Below the pieces are notes generated by a model that was not told the DNA's origin, ran no database searches, and saw only the letters and a program-made list of their open reading frames with translations. DNA of 64,000 nucleotides, taken from assembly GCF_026745355.1 (NCBI RefSeq), contig NC_079206.1:31359053-31423052 (forward strand). The letters run 5' to 3'. A program made the position numbers and the translations under genes. This DNA comes from Beta vulgaris subsp. vulgaris. Its lineage: Eukaryota > Streptophyta > Magnoliopsida > Caryophyllales > Amaranthaceae. The first letter of the stretch is position 1, and the number at the start of each line of letters is the position of its first letter. Shown in pieces: positions 45,111-56,253 of the stretch.

Positions 45111-45150
45111 TAAGTCTTCCTTCTCAAGGTGTTACCCTTTCAAGAAGTTA

Positions 45151-45163
45151 GGCTCTGATACCA
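45151..45163 (-). other. Primer-binding site of the Sirevirus
   Basis: The minus strand reads TGGTATCAGAGCC two bases inside the 5' LTR end. Confidence 0.88.
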
Positions 45164-45165
45164 AT

Positions 45166-45369
45166 TGTAAGTGCAAGAGATCTCACTCAAGAGGGGAGGG
45201 GGTGAATTGAGTGTTTGTACGAATGTTGTAACTTTTTCGATTATAGTAAGAACAATAAAGGAATAGTTCTCTCTAGCAGCGGAAATAAAAGCAATGAAGA
45301 AACAACACAAGGATTTAATGAGGTTCGACTTCTAATAAGTCTACGTCCTCCACTCACTCACTCTTTTAT
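45166..45369 (-). repeat. Sirevirus 5' LTR, PBS-proximal part
   Basis: On the minus strand this is the last 204 bp of the LTR, ending CTTGCACTTACA next to the PBS. It is cut at 45369 by the nested plus-strand element; the last five bases TTTAT are its target duplication. The rest of the LTR resumes at 54411. Confidence 0.8.
45365..45369 (+). repeat. Target site duplication, left (TTTAT)
   Basis: TTTAT here and at 54406-54410 brackets the nested gag-only LTR array. Confidence 0.8.
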
Positions 45370-45854
45370 TGTTGACCCAATATCATTTTGATGCTCACAA
45401 ACTAAAATAATTTAACTAACAAGGTTTATGAGTTTTATGTGTGCAAGAATCATTGTAAAAGGTTGTGCCTATAGCATTGAGAATGCTTGTTATGAAAGGT
45501 GTGCGAGGTGCATTGTTCCTATGGATAAAGAGAATACAACAATCAAGGTTGAAGTGAAGAGGCTTGACTTGAAGATTGAAGTGAAGATATTCAAAGGAAC
45601 AACTATCCTATCATGAAGGAAGCTTATAATGCATGAGTTTGTATTTAAGTTTCTAAATGCAAAAAGGGAACAAGATCCGAAAAGGTAAGGAAACTTGAGT
45701 TATAAAGTTGGAATGATGGTTTAGAGTCTCTAGTTAAGTTCCTAGGTTTAATGAGTCTAAATGGTAACAAGGTTGTGTCGGTTTTTATTAATTAAGTCTA
45801 GGAGTTCCTGTTCTGTTCCTATGTTGGGAACATACGTTGGTACAGTTTGGGAAC
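45370..45854 (+). repeat. Truncated first LTR of the gag-only element
   Basis: It matches the first 485 bp of the LTR at 47860. It ends at GGAAC, a 5-base string shared with gag, and then runs straight into gag sequence. Confidence 0.92.
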
Positions 45855-46775
45855 TCATGAATACAATCGTGTCATGGGGTGCAAAACTGCTAAACAAATA
45901 TGGGATTTACTTGTAGTCACTCACGAAGGAACAAGGTAAAAAGGTCTAAGATTGATCTTCTAATGAGTAAATATGAGCTCTTTTCAATGAAACCATATGA
46001 GACAATTCGTAATATGTTTAATCGATTTTCTAACATTATTACCGAGTTGGGTTCTCTTGGAAAGTATATTTCGTTTGAGGAACAGGTTCGAAAAATTTTA
46101 AGGAGCTTACCAAAGGAGAAGTGGATGGCCAAAGTAACTACTTTCCAAGAAACGAAAGATTTCACCAAATTCAATCTAGACCAGCTAGCAGGTTCATTGT
46201 TGACCCTTGAACTTCAGTTAGGAACTCAATATGGTGAAATTTTAAGGAGCTTACCAAAGGAGAAGTGGATGGCCAAAGTAACTGCTCTCCAGGAAACGAA
46301 AGATTTCACCAAGTTCAATCTAGAGCAGCTAGCAGGTTCATTGTTGACCCATAAACTTCAGTTAGGAACTCGATATGGTGAAATTTCTACAAATCGGGCA
46401 CTTGATCTAAAGGCCTATGAAGAGGAAGAAGAGAACGATGATTTTGATGCCGAAGAAACTGTAAAAGTTGTTCGAAAATTCAAGAAGATGTACAAACATC
46501 TCAAATCGAGCAAAACCAAAGGTAAAAAGTCTTCTACTTCAAAATATGAATCTGGTTGTTTCAAATGTGGTAGATTAGATCACTATATTAAAGAGTGTCC
46601 CTCATGGGAACAAGAGTCTGAATCCGAAGAGGAACTTTTAGATGAAGGAACTTCTCAGTTATGTTTAATGGCCAAATTTGATGTTAAGTCTAAAACTAAG
46701 TTAAAAGTTAAAAAGTCTAATATATGTCTTACTATGGAACCTAAAGAAAGTTGGGTTCCTAATTCTAATTGCTAG
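45851..46775 (+). pseudogene. Gag-only element, first gag copy (5' truncated)
   Basis: It begins inside gag at the codons for GTHEYNRVMGCKTAKQIWD. A 4-base deletion near 45935 (ACAAGGTAAAA versus ACAAATGAGGTAAAA) shifts the frame. The remainder is open to TAG at 46775. It contains a 48-residue segment (ILRSLPKEKWMAKVT ... QLGTQYGE) repeated twice in tandem (46095-46238 and 46239-46382) and an acidic stretch (EEEEENDDFDAEE). The CCHC knuckle CFKCGRLDHYIKEC lies near 46560-46600. The C-terminus VPNSNC is followed by no pol. Confidence 0.9.
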
Positions 46776-47859
46776 ACTTTATGGATGCCTTAGTGAGGGG
46801 GAACAACATATGGCACTCGTTGTTCCTTGCGCTTCTTTGATTGATTTTTTTCGCTCACATAAAAAGGTTTATGAAAATAGTAGAGGTGATTTTGTTAAAT
46901 GAGTTAAGTTGTCTTGTATTTCCCTAAATGTAAAATTCATCTGGCGCTTTTATGTAGAGTTTTTGTGAAATATCGTCCATATGAAAGTGTGTCACCACAA
47001 TTGCTTCTATGTTTTGTGCATAGTCATGAGTTTAATTGATAAGATGACTCACTGATGTCTTTGTAATATTCCCCTTATTGTCCATATTGCTAATTGTTAG
47101 TCAAGAGGAAGAAGGAGTAAAAAGTGTAGTTCCTTTCATCTAAGCAACTCATATGTTATGCATTCCACATAAATCAAGTGCATTACGTATGAATGTCCAA
47201 TTCTTTTATTTTTTTCACATGAGTTATATGATTCCCTAAATTCTCATATCTTTTATTCTACCATATATTTTTCAAAATCTCAAAAATTCCTCTAAAATAA
47301 TTTCATCTCACATTTATATGTATACTTTTTCTTTTCTAACCAATTCACCATAATTTCAAATCTTTCGATTTGTGTTCCTCCACTATCATTTTGAATATTG
47401 ATGATGCAATGATTGAGGGGAAACAAAGAAAAGAAAAGGAAAAACTTGAGTGAGACAAAAAATTATTAGAGAAAAATAGGAGAATAAAAGGAGAGATGTG
47501 CGAAAGGGAGTAATAGAAGAGAAAAAGTTCCAAAAATGTTAAAGTTCCTATTTCTACAAAGCTGTCAATGGGTTCTAGTAGTCCCAAGTGTGTTCCTTTA
47601 ACTCATGTTTGACCATTAATTTTATGTTTATGGTGGTGTGGTGTCACTATAAGTTAGAAAGGTTGATCACGAATTCTTTAAAAGTAATTCACTTTTTGAT
47701 GATGTCAAAAGGGGGAAGATTATGGCAAAGTAACTTATTTATTATTCTTACTATGGTCTATTCTCTACTTAATATGATCTTGCATTATGATATTATATTC
47801 TAATTATGTTAGTTTTTAAATTACTTTGCTTTGGTTTGTCATCACCAAAAAGGGGAAAT
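46776..47859 (+). other. Non-coding 3' internal region, first unit
   Basis: No pol domain is visible in either strand or any frame. It matches 51016-52536 except that about 440 bp present there are absent here near 47602. A polypurine motif within GATGATGTCAAAAGGGGG lies near 47698-47717, and a second one abuts the LTR. Confidence 0.8.
47847..47859 (+). other. Polypurine tract, first unit
   Basis: AAAAAGGGGAAAT lies immediately before the LTR start TGTTGACC. Confidence 0.85.
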
Positions 47860-49753
47860 TGTTGACCCAATATGGTTTTGATGCTGACAAACTAAAGTAA
47901 TTTAACTAACAAGTTTTATGAGTTTTATGTGTGCAAGAATCATTGTAAAAGGTTGTGCCTATAGCATTGAGAATGCTTGTTATGAAAGGTGTGTGAGGTG
48001 CATTGTTCCTATGGATAAAGAGAATACTACAATCAAGGTTGAAGTTAAGAGGCTTGACTTGAAGATTGAAGTGAAGATATTCAAAGGAACAACTGTCCTA
48101 ACATGAAGGAAGCTTAGAATGCATGAGTTTGTATTTAAGTTTCTAAATGTAAAAAGGGAACAAGATCCGGAAAGGTAAGGAAACTTGAGTTATAAAGTTG
48201 GAATGATGGTTTAGAGTCTCTAGTTAAGTTCCTAGGTTTAATGAGCCTAAATGGTAACAAGGTTGTGTCGGTTTTTATTAATTAAGTCTAGGAGTTCATG
48301 TTCTGTTCCTATGTTGGGAACAGACGTTGGTACAGTTTGGGAACACGGGTTGGGAACAGACCTAAAAGCGTCCTATGTTGTGCGCCTAACATATATGACG
48401 TGTTTAACTGGTTTATTAGGAGTCCTAGCTTAGTTTGGCTAGATCCACTAATTTAGAGATTAGTTAGGAGCTTGTTAGGAAAAGATTTTAAAATGATTTT
48501 CTGTTTTGAAAAGAATAATATCTTATTTTGAAATCTTATCTTTTTATTCTAAGTAAAATCTTATTTTTTGAAAAGATTTTCTTTTTAAATAAAATCTGAT
48601 TTTCGGTTTTTATTGAAATATTTTAAAAAGATATTTTTTCTTAAATCATTTATTTTAAAATAGTTTAATTATTCCCCAAGTATCTAAAACCACGTAATGT
48701 TTTACTGTTAAACGTTTTAGTGGGTTTAGTGGGCTTGTTTATTATTTCCCAAGTATTAATTAATTTATATGGTTTAATTACTCCCCAAGCAAACTAATAT
48801 CACGTTTAAGCTTACTGTTACACGTTTACTTTTTGTGGAGTAATGGGCTATATTATTTTATTAAAGCCTTAATTTATTTTAATTAGTTTAATTAGGCTTC
48901 AAGTTTTATAAACCTTGTTATACTTTACTGCTTCTCCTATTAAGTTAAGTAGTGGGTTAGTGGTTATTTAATTCTCAAGTAAAGTTAAATAAAAACTAAT
49001 AAATTAATTAAAGTCATGGAGATCATGGGATAGTGGATTAATTAGTGGTAAGTTATTTCATGACTACTAATGTTATAAATAGGCGCTTAATCTAAAGTTT
49101 AATGTGTCGGACTTTAAGTTATTCTTACATAAAGTGTCAAACTTTAGTAGTCCTTCCATAGTGTGTCTGACTTCGGTTTTAATTGGGTTTCACTAAGATA
49201 AAGTCAGTACCGTCATTCCTTCAATATACTCTTGTGTTTCTTACGTATTTCCTACTTATTCCCTTATTGTTTTTATCGTTTGTAATCTTGGTTTTTGGGG
49301 TAAGGGGATTTTGAGTGAAATCTTGTATTGAGAAAAGCTTTGAGTAAAGCAAGAGAAAGGGAAGAAACTTGAGTGAGTTTCATTGTAAGTGCGAGAAGCT
49401 TTGAGTGAAACAAGAGAAAGAGAAATAGAAAGGAACTTCGATTGAAGTTTGAGAATGTCAGTTGTGGGAACTGTCGTTGGGAACTTGAGTTTAGTAACTT
49501 AAGTTGTGGCTCAAGAGAAAAGTAATAGGATTGTAAACAGAGTTATTTTGGCCTATTATAGTGGAAAGTATTGAGTCAAAATCCCTTGTGGTCGAGGTTG
49601 TTTCTTCCTATTGGGCCTAGGAAGTTTTTCCTCGCTAAAATCTCTCGTGTATTTCTCTTGTTCCTTTCGTTGTTTTATAATTCCGCAAAAATAACGTATA
49701 TTAGTCACACTATAATTCACCCCCCTCTTATATTGTTTCCTTAGAAGTCAACA
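47860..49753 (+). repeat. Middle (shared) LTR of the gag-only element (1894 bp)
   Basis: It begins TGTTGACCCAATATGG and ends AGAAGTCAACA. It is preceded by a polypurine tract and followed by a PBS, so it is the 3' LTR of the first unit and the 5' LTR of the second. It is closely similar to 52537-54405, with small indels. Confidence 0.93.
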
Positions 49754-49755
49754 AT

Positions 49756-49767
49756 TGGTATCAGAGC
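49756..49767 (+). other. Primer-binding site of the gag-only element
   Basis: TGGTATCAGAGC lies two bases after the LTR end. It is of the iMet type. Confidence 0.9.
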
Positions 49768-49812
49768 GGGAACTCACAAAAACATAGGAAATCTTATTGA
49801 GAAAAGATCGTG

Positions 49813-51015
49813 ATGGGAGCACTACTTACTGAAAAGCTCGAAGAAGGTTATTCAACCTTACGACCTCCAATGTTCAACGGGAAATTCTTCACCTACTGGA
49901 AGAACAGAATGGAGATCTTCATCAAAGCACAAAACTATCAGGTATGGAAAGTCATAGAGGTTAGCGATTTCAAAGTCACAACCAAAAACGAGAAAAACGA
50001 GGTAGTTCCTAAACCTATATGTGATTTTGATGCTTTTTACTATAACAAGTTAGAAATGAATGCTCAATCTATTCAATTGTTGTATTGTGGTATTGGAACT
50101 CATGAATACAATCGTGTCATGGGGTGCAAAACTGCTAAACAAATATGGGATTTACTTGTAGTCACTCACGAAGGAACAAATGAGGTAAAAAGGTCTAAGA
50201 TTGATCTTCTAATGAGTAAATATAAGCTCTTTTCGATGAAACCATATGAGACAATTCGTAATATGTTTAATCTATTTTCTAACATTATTAACGAGTTGGA
50301 TTCTCTTGGAAAGTATATTTCGTCTGAGGAACAGGTTTGCAAAATTTTAAGGAGCTTACCAAAGGAGAAGTGGATGGCCAAAGTAACTGCTCTCCAAGAA
50401 ACGAAAGATTTCACCAAGTTCAATCTAGAGCAGCTAGCAGGTTCATTATTGACCCATGAACTTCAGTTAGGAACTCAATATGGTGAAATTTTAAGCAGCT
50501 TGCCAAAGGAGAAGTGGATGGCCAAAGTAACTGCTCTCCAAGAAACGAAAGATTTCACCAAGTTCAATAGAGCAGCTAGCAGGTTCATTGTTGACCCATG
50601 AACTTCAGTTTGGAACTCAATATGGTGAAATTTCTACAAATCGGGCACTTGATCTAAAGGCCTATGAAGAGGAAGAAGAGGACGAAGATTTTGATGCCGA
50701 AGAAACAGTAAAACTTGTTCGAAAATTCAAGAAGATGTACAAACATCTCAAATCGAGCACAACCAAAGGTAAAAAGTCTTATACTTCAAAATATGAATCT
50801 AGTTGTTTCAAATGTGGTAGATTAGATCACTATATTAAAGAGTGTCCCTCATGGGAACAAGAGTCTGAATCCGAAGAAGAACTTTCAGATGAAGGAACTT
50901 CTCAGTTATGTTTAATGGCCAAATTTGATGTTAAGTCTAAAACTAAGTTAAAAAGTCTAATATATGTCTTACTATGGAACCTAAAGAAAGTTGGGTTCCT
51001 AATTCTAATTGCTAG
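49813..51015 (+). pseudogene. Gag-only element, second gag copy (near complete)
   Basis: The ATG at 49813 (MGALLTEKLEEGYS) is the first start after the PBS. The N-terminal DUF4219/UBN2-type region includes PPMFNGKFFTYWKNRMEIFI and KTAKQIWDLLVVTHEGT. The 48-residue segment is again doubled (50344-50487 and 50488-50631). A 2-base loss near 50565 (CAATAGAGC for CAATCTAGAGC) shifts the frame inside the second unit. The acidic stretch and CCHC knuckle (CFKCGRLDHYIKEC near 50805-50850) are intact in the next frame. A 7-base loss near 50950 alters the end; the aligned stop is at 51015. The product would form particles that need a partner's pol. Confidence 0.9.
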
Positions 51016-52536
51016 ACTTTATGGATACCTTAGTGAGGGGGAACAACATATGGCACTCGTTGTTCCTTGCGCTTCTTTGATTGATTTTTTTTCGCTCACA
51101 TAAAAAGGTTTATGAAAATAGTAGAGGTGATTTTGTTAAATGAGTTAAGTTGTCTTGTCTTTCCCTAAATGTAAAATTCATCTAGCGCTTTTATGTAGAG
51201 TTTTTGTGAAATATCGACCATATGAAAGTGTGTCACCACAACTGCTTCTATGTTTTGTGCATAGTCATGAGTTTAATTGATAAGATGACTCACTGATGTC
51301 TTTGTAATATTCCCCTTATTGTCCATATTGCTAATTGTTAGTCAAGAGGAAGGAGTAAAAAGTGTAGTTCCTTTCATCTAAGCAACTCATATGTTATACC
51401 TTCCACATGAATCAAGTGCATTACGTATGAATGTCCAATTCTTTTTTTTCCACATGAGTTATATGATTCCCTAAATTCTCATATCTTTTATTCTACCATA
51501 TATTTATCAAAATCTCAAAAATTCCTCTAAAATAATTTCATCTCACATTTATATATATACTTTTTCTTTTCTAACCAATTCACCATAATTTCAAATCTTT
51601 CGATTTGTGTTCCTCCACTATCTTTTTGAATATTGATGATGCAACAATTGAGGGGGAACAAAGAAAAGAAAAGGAAAAGCTTGAGGGAGACAAAAAATTA
51701 TTAGAGAAAAATAGGAGAATAAAAGGAGAGTTGTGCGAAAGGGAGTAATAGAAGAGAAAAAGTACCAGAAATGTTCAAATTCCTATTTCTACAAAGCTGT
51801 CAATGGGTTCTAGTAGTCCCAAGTGTGTTCCTTTAGTATCAAATGTAAAGTAAATAAAAGGAAGCAGTTATTTCCTTGAATCTCAAAATGAGGAACAGAC
51901 AGCAAAATTATATTCAAAGTATTGAAAAAGAAGTAAGGAACTACATGTTATTTGAAAGGAACGAGTGTGTGCTTCAAAGGCTAATCACAAGAAAACTATA
52001 AGTTTAGGAAAGGTAATGGTGGAGGAACAAGTGACCAATTCATACATATATATCTTTGCCACTTAGCCTATACCAACCATTCCTTCACAAAATGAGCCTT
52101 TGATCCTCTCTTTTAATTCTATTGGACATTTCGTTTGTTTGCTTTTATATGAATTACACTTTGGTAATAGTGGTGGTTTATGTTTAACATGCTTTAGCTT
52201 CTTTGACCAATTGATCATCATGTGCATGGGGATGGCTAATATTACTAGATTGATGTTTGAGCTAATTGAAATTTTTAACTCATGTTTGACCATTAATTTT
52301 ATGTTTATGGTGGTGTGGTGTCACTATAAGTTAGAAAGGTTGATCATGAATTCTTTAAAAGTAATTCGCTTTTTGATGATGTCAAAAGGGGGAAGATTAT
52401 GGCAAAGTAACTTATTTATTATTCTTACTATGGTCTATTCTCTACTTAATATGATCTTGCATTATAATATTATATTCTAATTATGTTAGTTTTTATATTA
52501 CTTTGCCTTGGTTTGTCATCACCAAAAAGGGGAAAT
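51016..52536 (+). other. Non-coding 3' internal region, second unit
   Basis: No pol domain is visible. Compared with the first unit it has about 440 extra bases (51836-52276). A GATGATGTCAAAAGGGGG motif lies near 52374-52392, and a second polypurine tract is at 52524-52536. Confidence 0.8.
52524..52536 (+). other. Polypurine tract, second unit
   Basis: AAAAAGGGGAAAT lies directly before TGTTGACC of the 3' LTR. Confidence 0.85.
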
Positions 52537-54405
52537 TGTTGACCCAATATGGTTTTGATGATGACAAACTAAAGTAATTTAACTAACAAAGTTTATGAGT
52601 TTTATGTGTGCAAGAATCATTGTAAAAGGTTGTGCCTATAGCATTGAGAATGCTTGTTATGAAAGATGTGCGAGGTGCATTGTTCCTATGGATAAAGAGA
52701 ATACTACAATCAAGGTTGAAGTGAAGAGGCTTGACTTGAAGATTGAAGTGAAGATATTCAAAGGAACAACTATCCTAACATGAAGGAAGCTTAGAATGCA
52801 TGAGTTTGTATTTAAGTTTCTAAATGTAAAAAGGGAACAAGATCCGGAAAGGTAAGGAAACTTGAGTTATAAAGTTGGAATGATGGTTTAGAGTCTCTAG
52901 TTAAGTTCCTAGGTTTAATGAGTCTAAATGGTAACAAGGTTGTGTCGGTTTTATTAATTAAGTCTAGGAGTTCTGTTCTGTTCCTATGTTGGGAACAGAC
53001 GTTGGTACAGTTTGGGAACACAGTTGGGAACAGACCTAAAACGTCCTAGTTGTGCGCCTAACATATATGAACGTGTAACTGATTTATTAGGAGTCCTAGC
53101 TTAGTTTGACTAGATCCACTAATTTAGGGATTAGTTAGGAGTTTGTTAGGAAAAGATTTTAAAATGATTTTCTTTTGAAAAGAATAATATCTTATTTTAA
53201 AATCTTATCTTTTTATTCTAAGTAAAATCTTATCTTTTGAAAAGATTTTCTTTTTAAATAAAATCTGATTTTTCGGTTTTTATTTAAATATTTTAAAAAG
53301 ATATTTTTTCTTAAATCATTTATTTTTAAATAGTTTAATTATTCCCCAAGTACTTAAAACCACATAATGTTTACTGTTAAACGTTTTAGTGGGTTTAGTG
53401 GGCTTTTTATTATTTCCCAAGTATTAATTAATTTATATGGTTTAATTACTCCCCAAGCAAACTAATATCACGTTTAAGCACGTTTACTGTTTGTGGAGTA
53501 ATGGGCTATATTATTTTATTAAAGCCTTAATTTATTTTAATTAGTTTAATTAGGCTTCAAGTTTTATAAACCACGTTATACTTTACTGCTTCTCCTATTA
53601 AGTTAAGTAGTGGGTTAGTGGTTATTTAATTCTCAAGTAAAGTTAAATAAAAACTAATAAATTAATTAAAGTCATGGAATCATGGGATAGTGGATTAATT
53701 AGTGGTAAGTTATTTCATGACTACTTATGTTATAAATAGGCGCTTAATCTAAAGTTTAATGTGTCGGACTTTAAGTTATTCTTACATAAAGTGTAAACTT
53801 TAGTAGTCCTTCCATAGTGTGTCTGACTTCGTTTTAATTGGGTTTAACTAAGATAAAGTCAGTACCGTCATTCCTTCAATATACTCTTGTGTTCCTTACG
53901 TATTTCCTACTTATTCCTTATTGTTTTTATCGTTTGTAATCTTGGTTTTTGGGGTAAGGGGATTTTGAGTGAAATCCTGTATTGAGAAAAGCTTTGAGTA
54001 AAGCAAGAGAAAGGGAAGAAACTTGAGTGATTTCATTGTAAGTGTGAAAGCTTTGAGTGAAGCAAGAGAAAGAGAAAGAGAAGGAACTTCGAGTGAAGTT
54101 TGAGAGGAACGTCAGTTGTGGGAACTGTCGTTGGGAACTTGAGTTTAGTAACTTAAGTTGTGGCTCAAGAGAAAAGTAATAGGATTGTAAACAGAGTGTT
54201 TGACCTATTATAGTGGAAAGTATTGAGTCAAAATCCCTTGTGGTCGAGGTTGTTTCTTCCTATTGGACCTAGGAAGTTTTTCCTCGCTAAAATCTCTTGT
54301 GTATTTCTCTTGTTCCTTTCGTTGTTTTATAATTCCGCAAAAATAACGTATATTAGTCACACTATAATTCACCCCCATCTTATATTGTTCCCTTAGAAGT
54401 CAACA
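52537..54405 (+). repeat. 3' LTR of the gag-only element (1869 bp)
   Basis: It runs from TGTTGACCCAATATGG to AGAAGTCAACA and is followed by the TTTAT target duplication. Terminal inverted bases are TGTTGAC/GTCAACA. Confidence 0.93.
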
Positions 54406-54410
54406 TTTAT
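54406..54410 (+). repeat. Target site duplication, right (TTTAT)
   Basis: It matches 45365-45369. Sirevirus LTR sequence resumes immediately after it. Confidence 0.8.
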
Positions 54411-55349
54411 CAATCAACTCCGAATAACAAATGAATTACACTCAATCACTTATGCACCTATGCACAAGATGATTCCCCAACTTCCACCTATGGAAGTTCG
54501 ACTCAACCACCAACTATAATGGTCCAAATGAAGTTCATCCCCGATCAACTTCCCCAGCAAACTGAACTCACAGAATGCTCAAATACAACCAGTTTTTCTC
54601 TCAAAAACAAACAGCCTTACACGCTTAGAATGAGAGTAATTTAAGATCTATGTGGTGTTCGAGTTTATGCTTAGATTTGAGAGTTCAAGAGATGAAGTGC
54701 TTTTGCTTAGAGTATTATGAAAATATGCGTGCAAAAGCTTAAGGTTTGTGTGCTAGCAAAACTCCTTAAATAAGCCTTTGGTAAGTAAATGTTTACATGA
54801 TATTATGAGAGTATATTTTCCTCGGAAATATGAAAATTATTCCAAGGAAACTATGCTCAGTATAATATCATATAAAACACTTACCATAAACAAGAAATCT
54901 TGCTCACACAACAAACCATGCATTCGTGTATTTTGAAAATCAATTTTGCGCAGAAAGAAAACTTTCTTAAAATACGAATGTATGAAGTAAAACCTTGAGG
55001 ACTGGTTCAGATCTGTTCTCAGACTTTTTTCAATCAACCAAGTTTTACTTGTAGTTGTGTATGACAAGTAACCGAGGTTTCTTGTCATCCACAACTAGCT
55101 CATCTCTCTAGTTTCAAACCTTTAGAGTGCATCCAAATCTTTATACCACTTACATTGCATCTAAGACCTAAATGCTACAACTTGATCTTGGTCTTCATGC
55201 AATTCTTCAAGACTTGGCTTCACTAGCTTCGTCTTTCTATCCATTGAACTCGTACTTTGGCACCTACACATGTAAACAGAAACATGCATGCAATATAATA
55301 GTTCAATGTCGTTTGTCATTATTCAAAACTCAAAATAGGGAACTTAACA
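54411..55349 (-). repeat. Sirevirus 5' LTR, distal part
   Basis: On the minus strand it begins TGTTAAGTTCCC (plus-strand end GGGAACTTAACA at 55349) and continues to the nested insertion. With 45166-45369 it makes an LTR of about 1.14 kb. The outer end is inferred from the TG...CA termini, because the second LTR is not available for comparison. Confidence 0.65.
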
Positions 55350-56029
55350 GTGCCCCTTATAACCGTAGCTTCATAATCAACTTTTAGTATAGGGGGATAG
55401 TTTTAAATAAATGGAGAAGCTCTTATCTTTCTGAAAATGTAGAGGCCTTCATAACTAGTCGGAGTTGGTTGTACGACTCCCAAGGTGATTTTTTTTTTAT
55501 TATTATTCATTTCTACAATTTTAACTCCAAATATTTTCATTTTTACTGATTTAATTGTGTTTTATATAACTGATGAAGAAAGTGAGTGTGTTAGTTGTGA
55601 TGTGGATTGGACTTCGACGAAATCAGTGGCTCGGTAATCTAGCTCGTTTGCCTCTTGCTCTCATGGGTTTTAGTGAAGATTCACGAATCATGATCAAGAC
55701 TGGTTTTTACTTTTGTTTTCTGTTTATAAAATCAAGTGTTTGTATTAGTTATTTAGTTACATTGTCTTGGAGACCTTTGTTCTTTTTGAGTCCTTCAATA
55801 ATAAAGTCAACGAGAAAAAATCTTAAAGCTTTGATTCCAATGATTAGTTAACACACAAAAAAAAAATTGAAACCTTGCCAAATAATAGGAGAAATCACCA
55901 AATATGACACAAAAGAAATAATATAAACTTATAAAGTTAAGAAAGTATCAAACTATGTCACACATCTAGTGAGTGTGAAGAATGATGGATAATAACAGTT
56001 CCACTTTAGAAAACTAAAGGATGGGTATT
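55350..56029. other. Unclassified sequence right of the Sirevirus LTR
   Basis: This is AT-rich DNA with T and A runs near 55490 and 55857. A plus-strand frame at 55573-55851 (92 codons, hydrophobic middle) has no recognised family and no convincing coding bias. Nothing else was seen. Confidence 0.4.
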
Positions 56030-56240
56030 AATTTCGGGTCGTGTAATTTCGGGTTTGGGTCATGTTCGGGTCTATCTACTTCTAAGTCGGATTATTTCGA
56101 GTTCTTGTGTATTTCGGATCTTTACTTTCGAGTGAAATTGGGCCTTGGGTCAGGTTCGGTTCGGGTTGTTTCAGGTTTCGGGTCCATTTAGGGTCATTAC
56201 TTTCGGGTGAAAAATGGGTCTCGGGTCCACGGGTATAGGT
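56030..56240 (+). repeat. GGGTC/TTTCGGGT-type degenerate repeat
   Basis: Short units such as TTTCGGGT, GGGTCTCGGGTC and TTCGGGTTTGGGTC recur over about 200 bp. Such GGGT-rich degenerate repeats are common in plant intergenic DNA. Confidence 0.6.
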
Positions 56241-56253
56241 TTATTCAGTCGGC

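Larger units (their letters stand above)
45370..54405 (+). mobile_element. Gag-only LTR retrotransposon, shared-LTR tandem
   Basis: The structure is truncated LTR (45370-45854), truncated gag and 3' internal region, complete LTR (47860-49753), PBS, gag, 3' internal region and complete LTR (52537-54405). LTR ends are TGTTGAC...GTCAACA. The whole array has one pair of TTTAT flanks, so it arose from one insertion. Gag is of the Copia UBN2 type with a CCHC knuckle. There is no protease, integrase, RT or RNase H, so the element is non-autonomous (TR-GAG type). The polypurine motifs with GATGATG(T)CAAAAGGGGG suggest a Sirevirus partner. Confidence 0.9.
38338..55349 (-). mobile_element. Sirevirus-type Ty1/Copia retrotransposon, decayed and interrupted
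   Basis: On the minus strand from right to left: 5' LTR (55349 to 45166, split by a nested element at 45370-54405), PBS, gag, protease, integrase, RT C-terminus, RNase H, env-like ORF, and polypurine motifs at 33129-32974 beyond the CACTA insertion. Copia order (integrase before RT), an iMet PBS, a long 3' ORF and multiple polypurine motifs define the Sirevirus group. The RT catalytic core is deleted and every ORF is broken. The 3' LTR is not found in the window. Confidence 0.88.

Noticed and set aside
49810..49812. GTG start for the gag-only element
   Set aside because: The next codon is ATG at 49813. A non-AUG start is unnecessary in a eukaryotic element.
55573..55851. 92-codon plus-strand ORF as a gene
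   Set aside because: It has no recognised family, no conserved motif and no supporting context; it is within the range expected by chance in AT-rich DNA.
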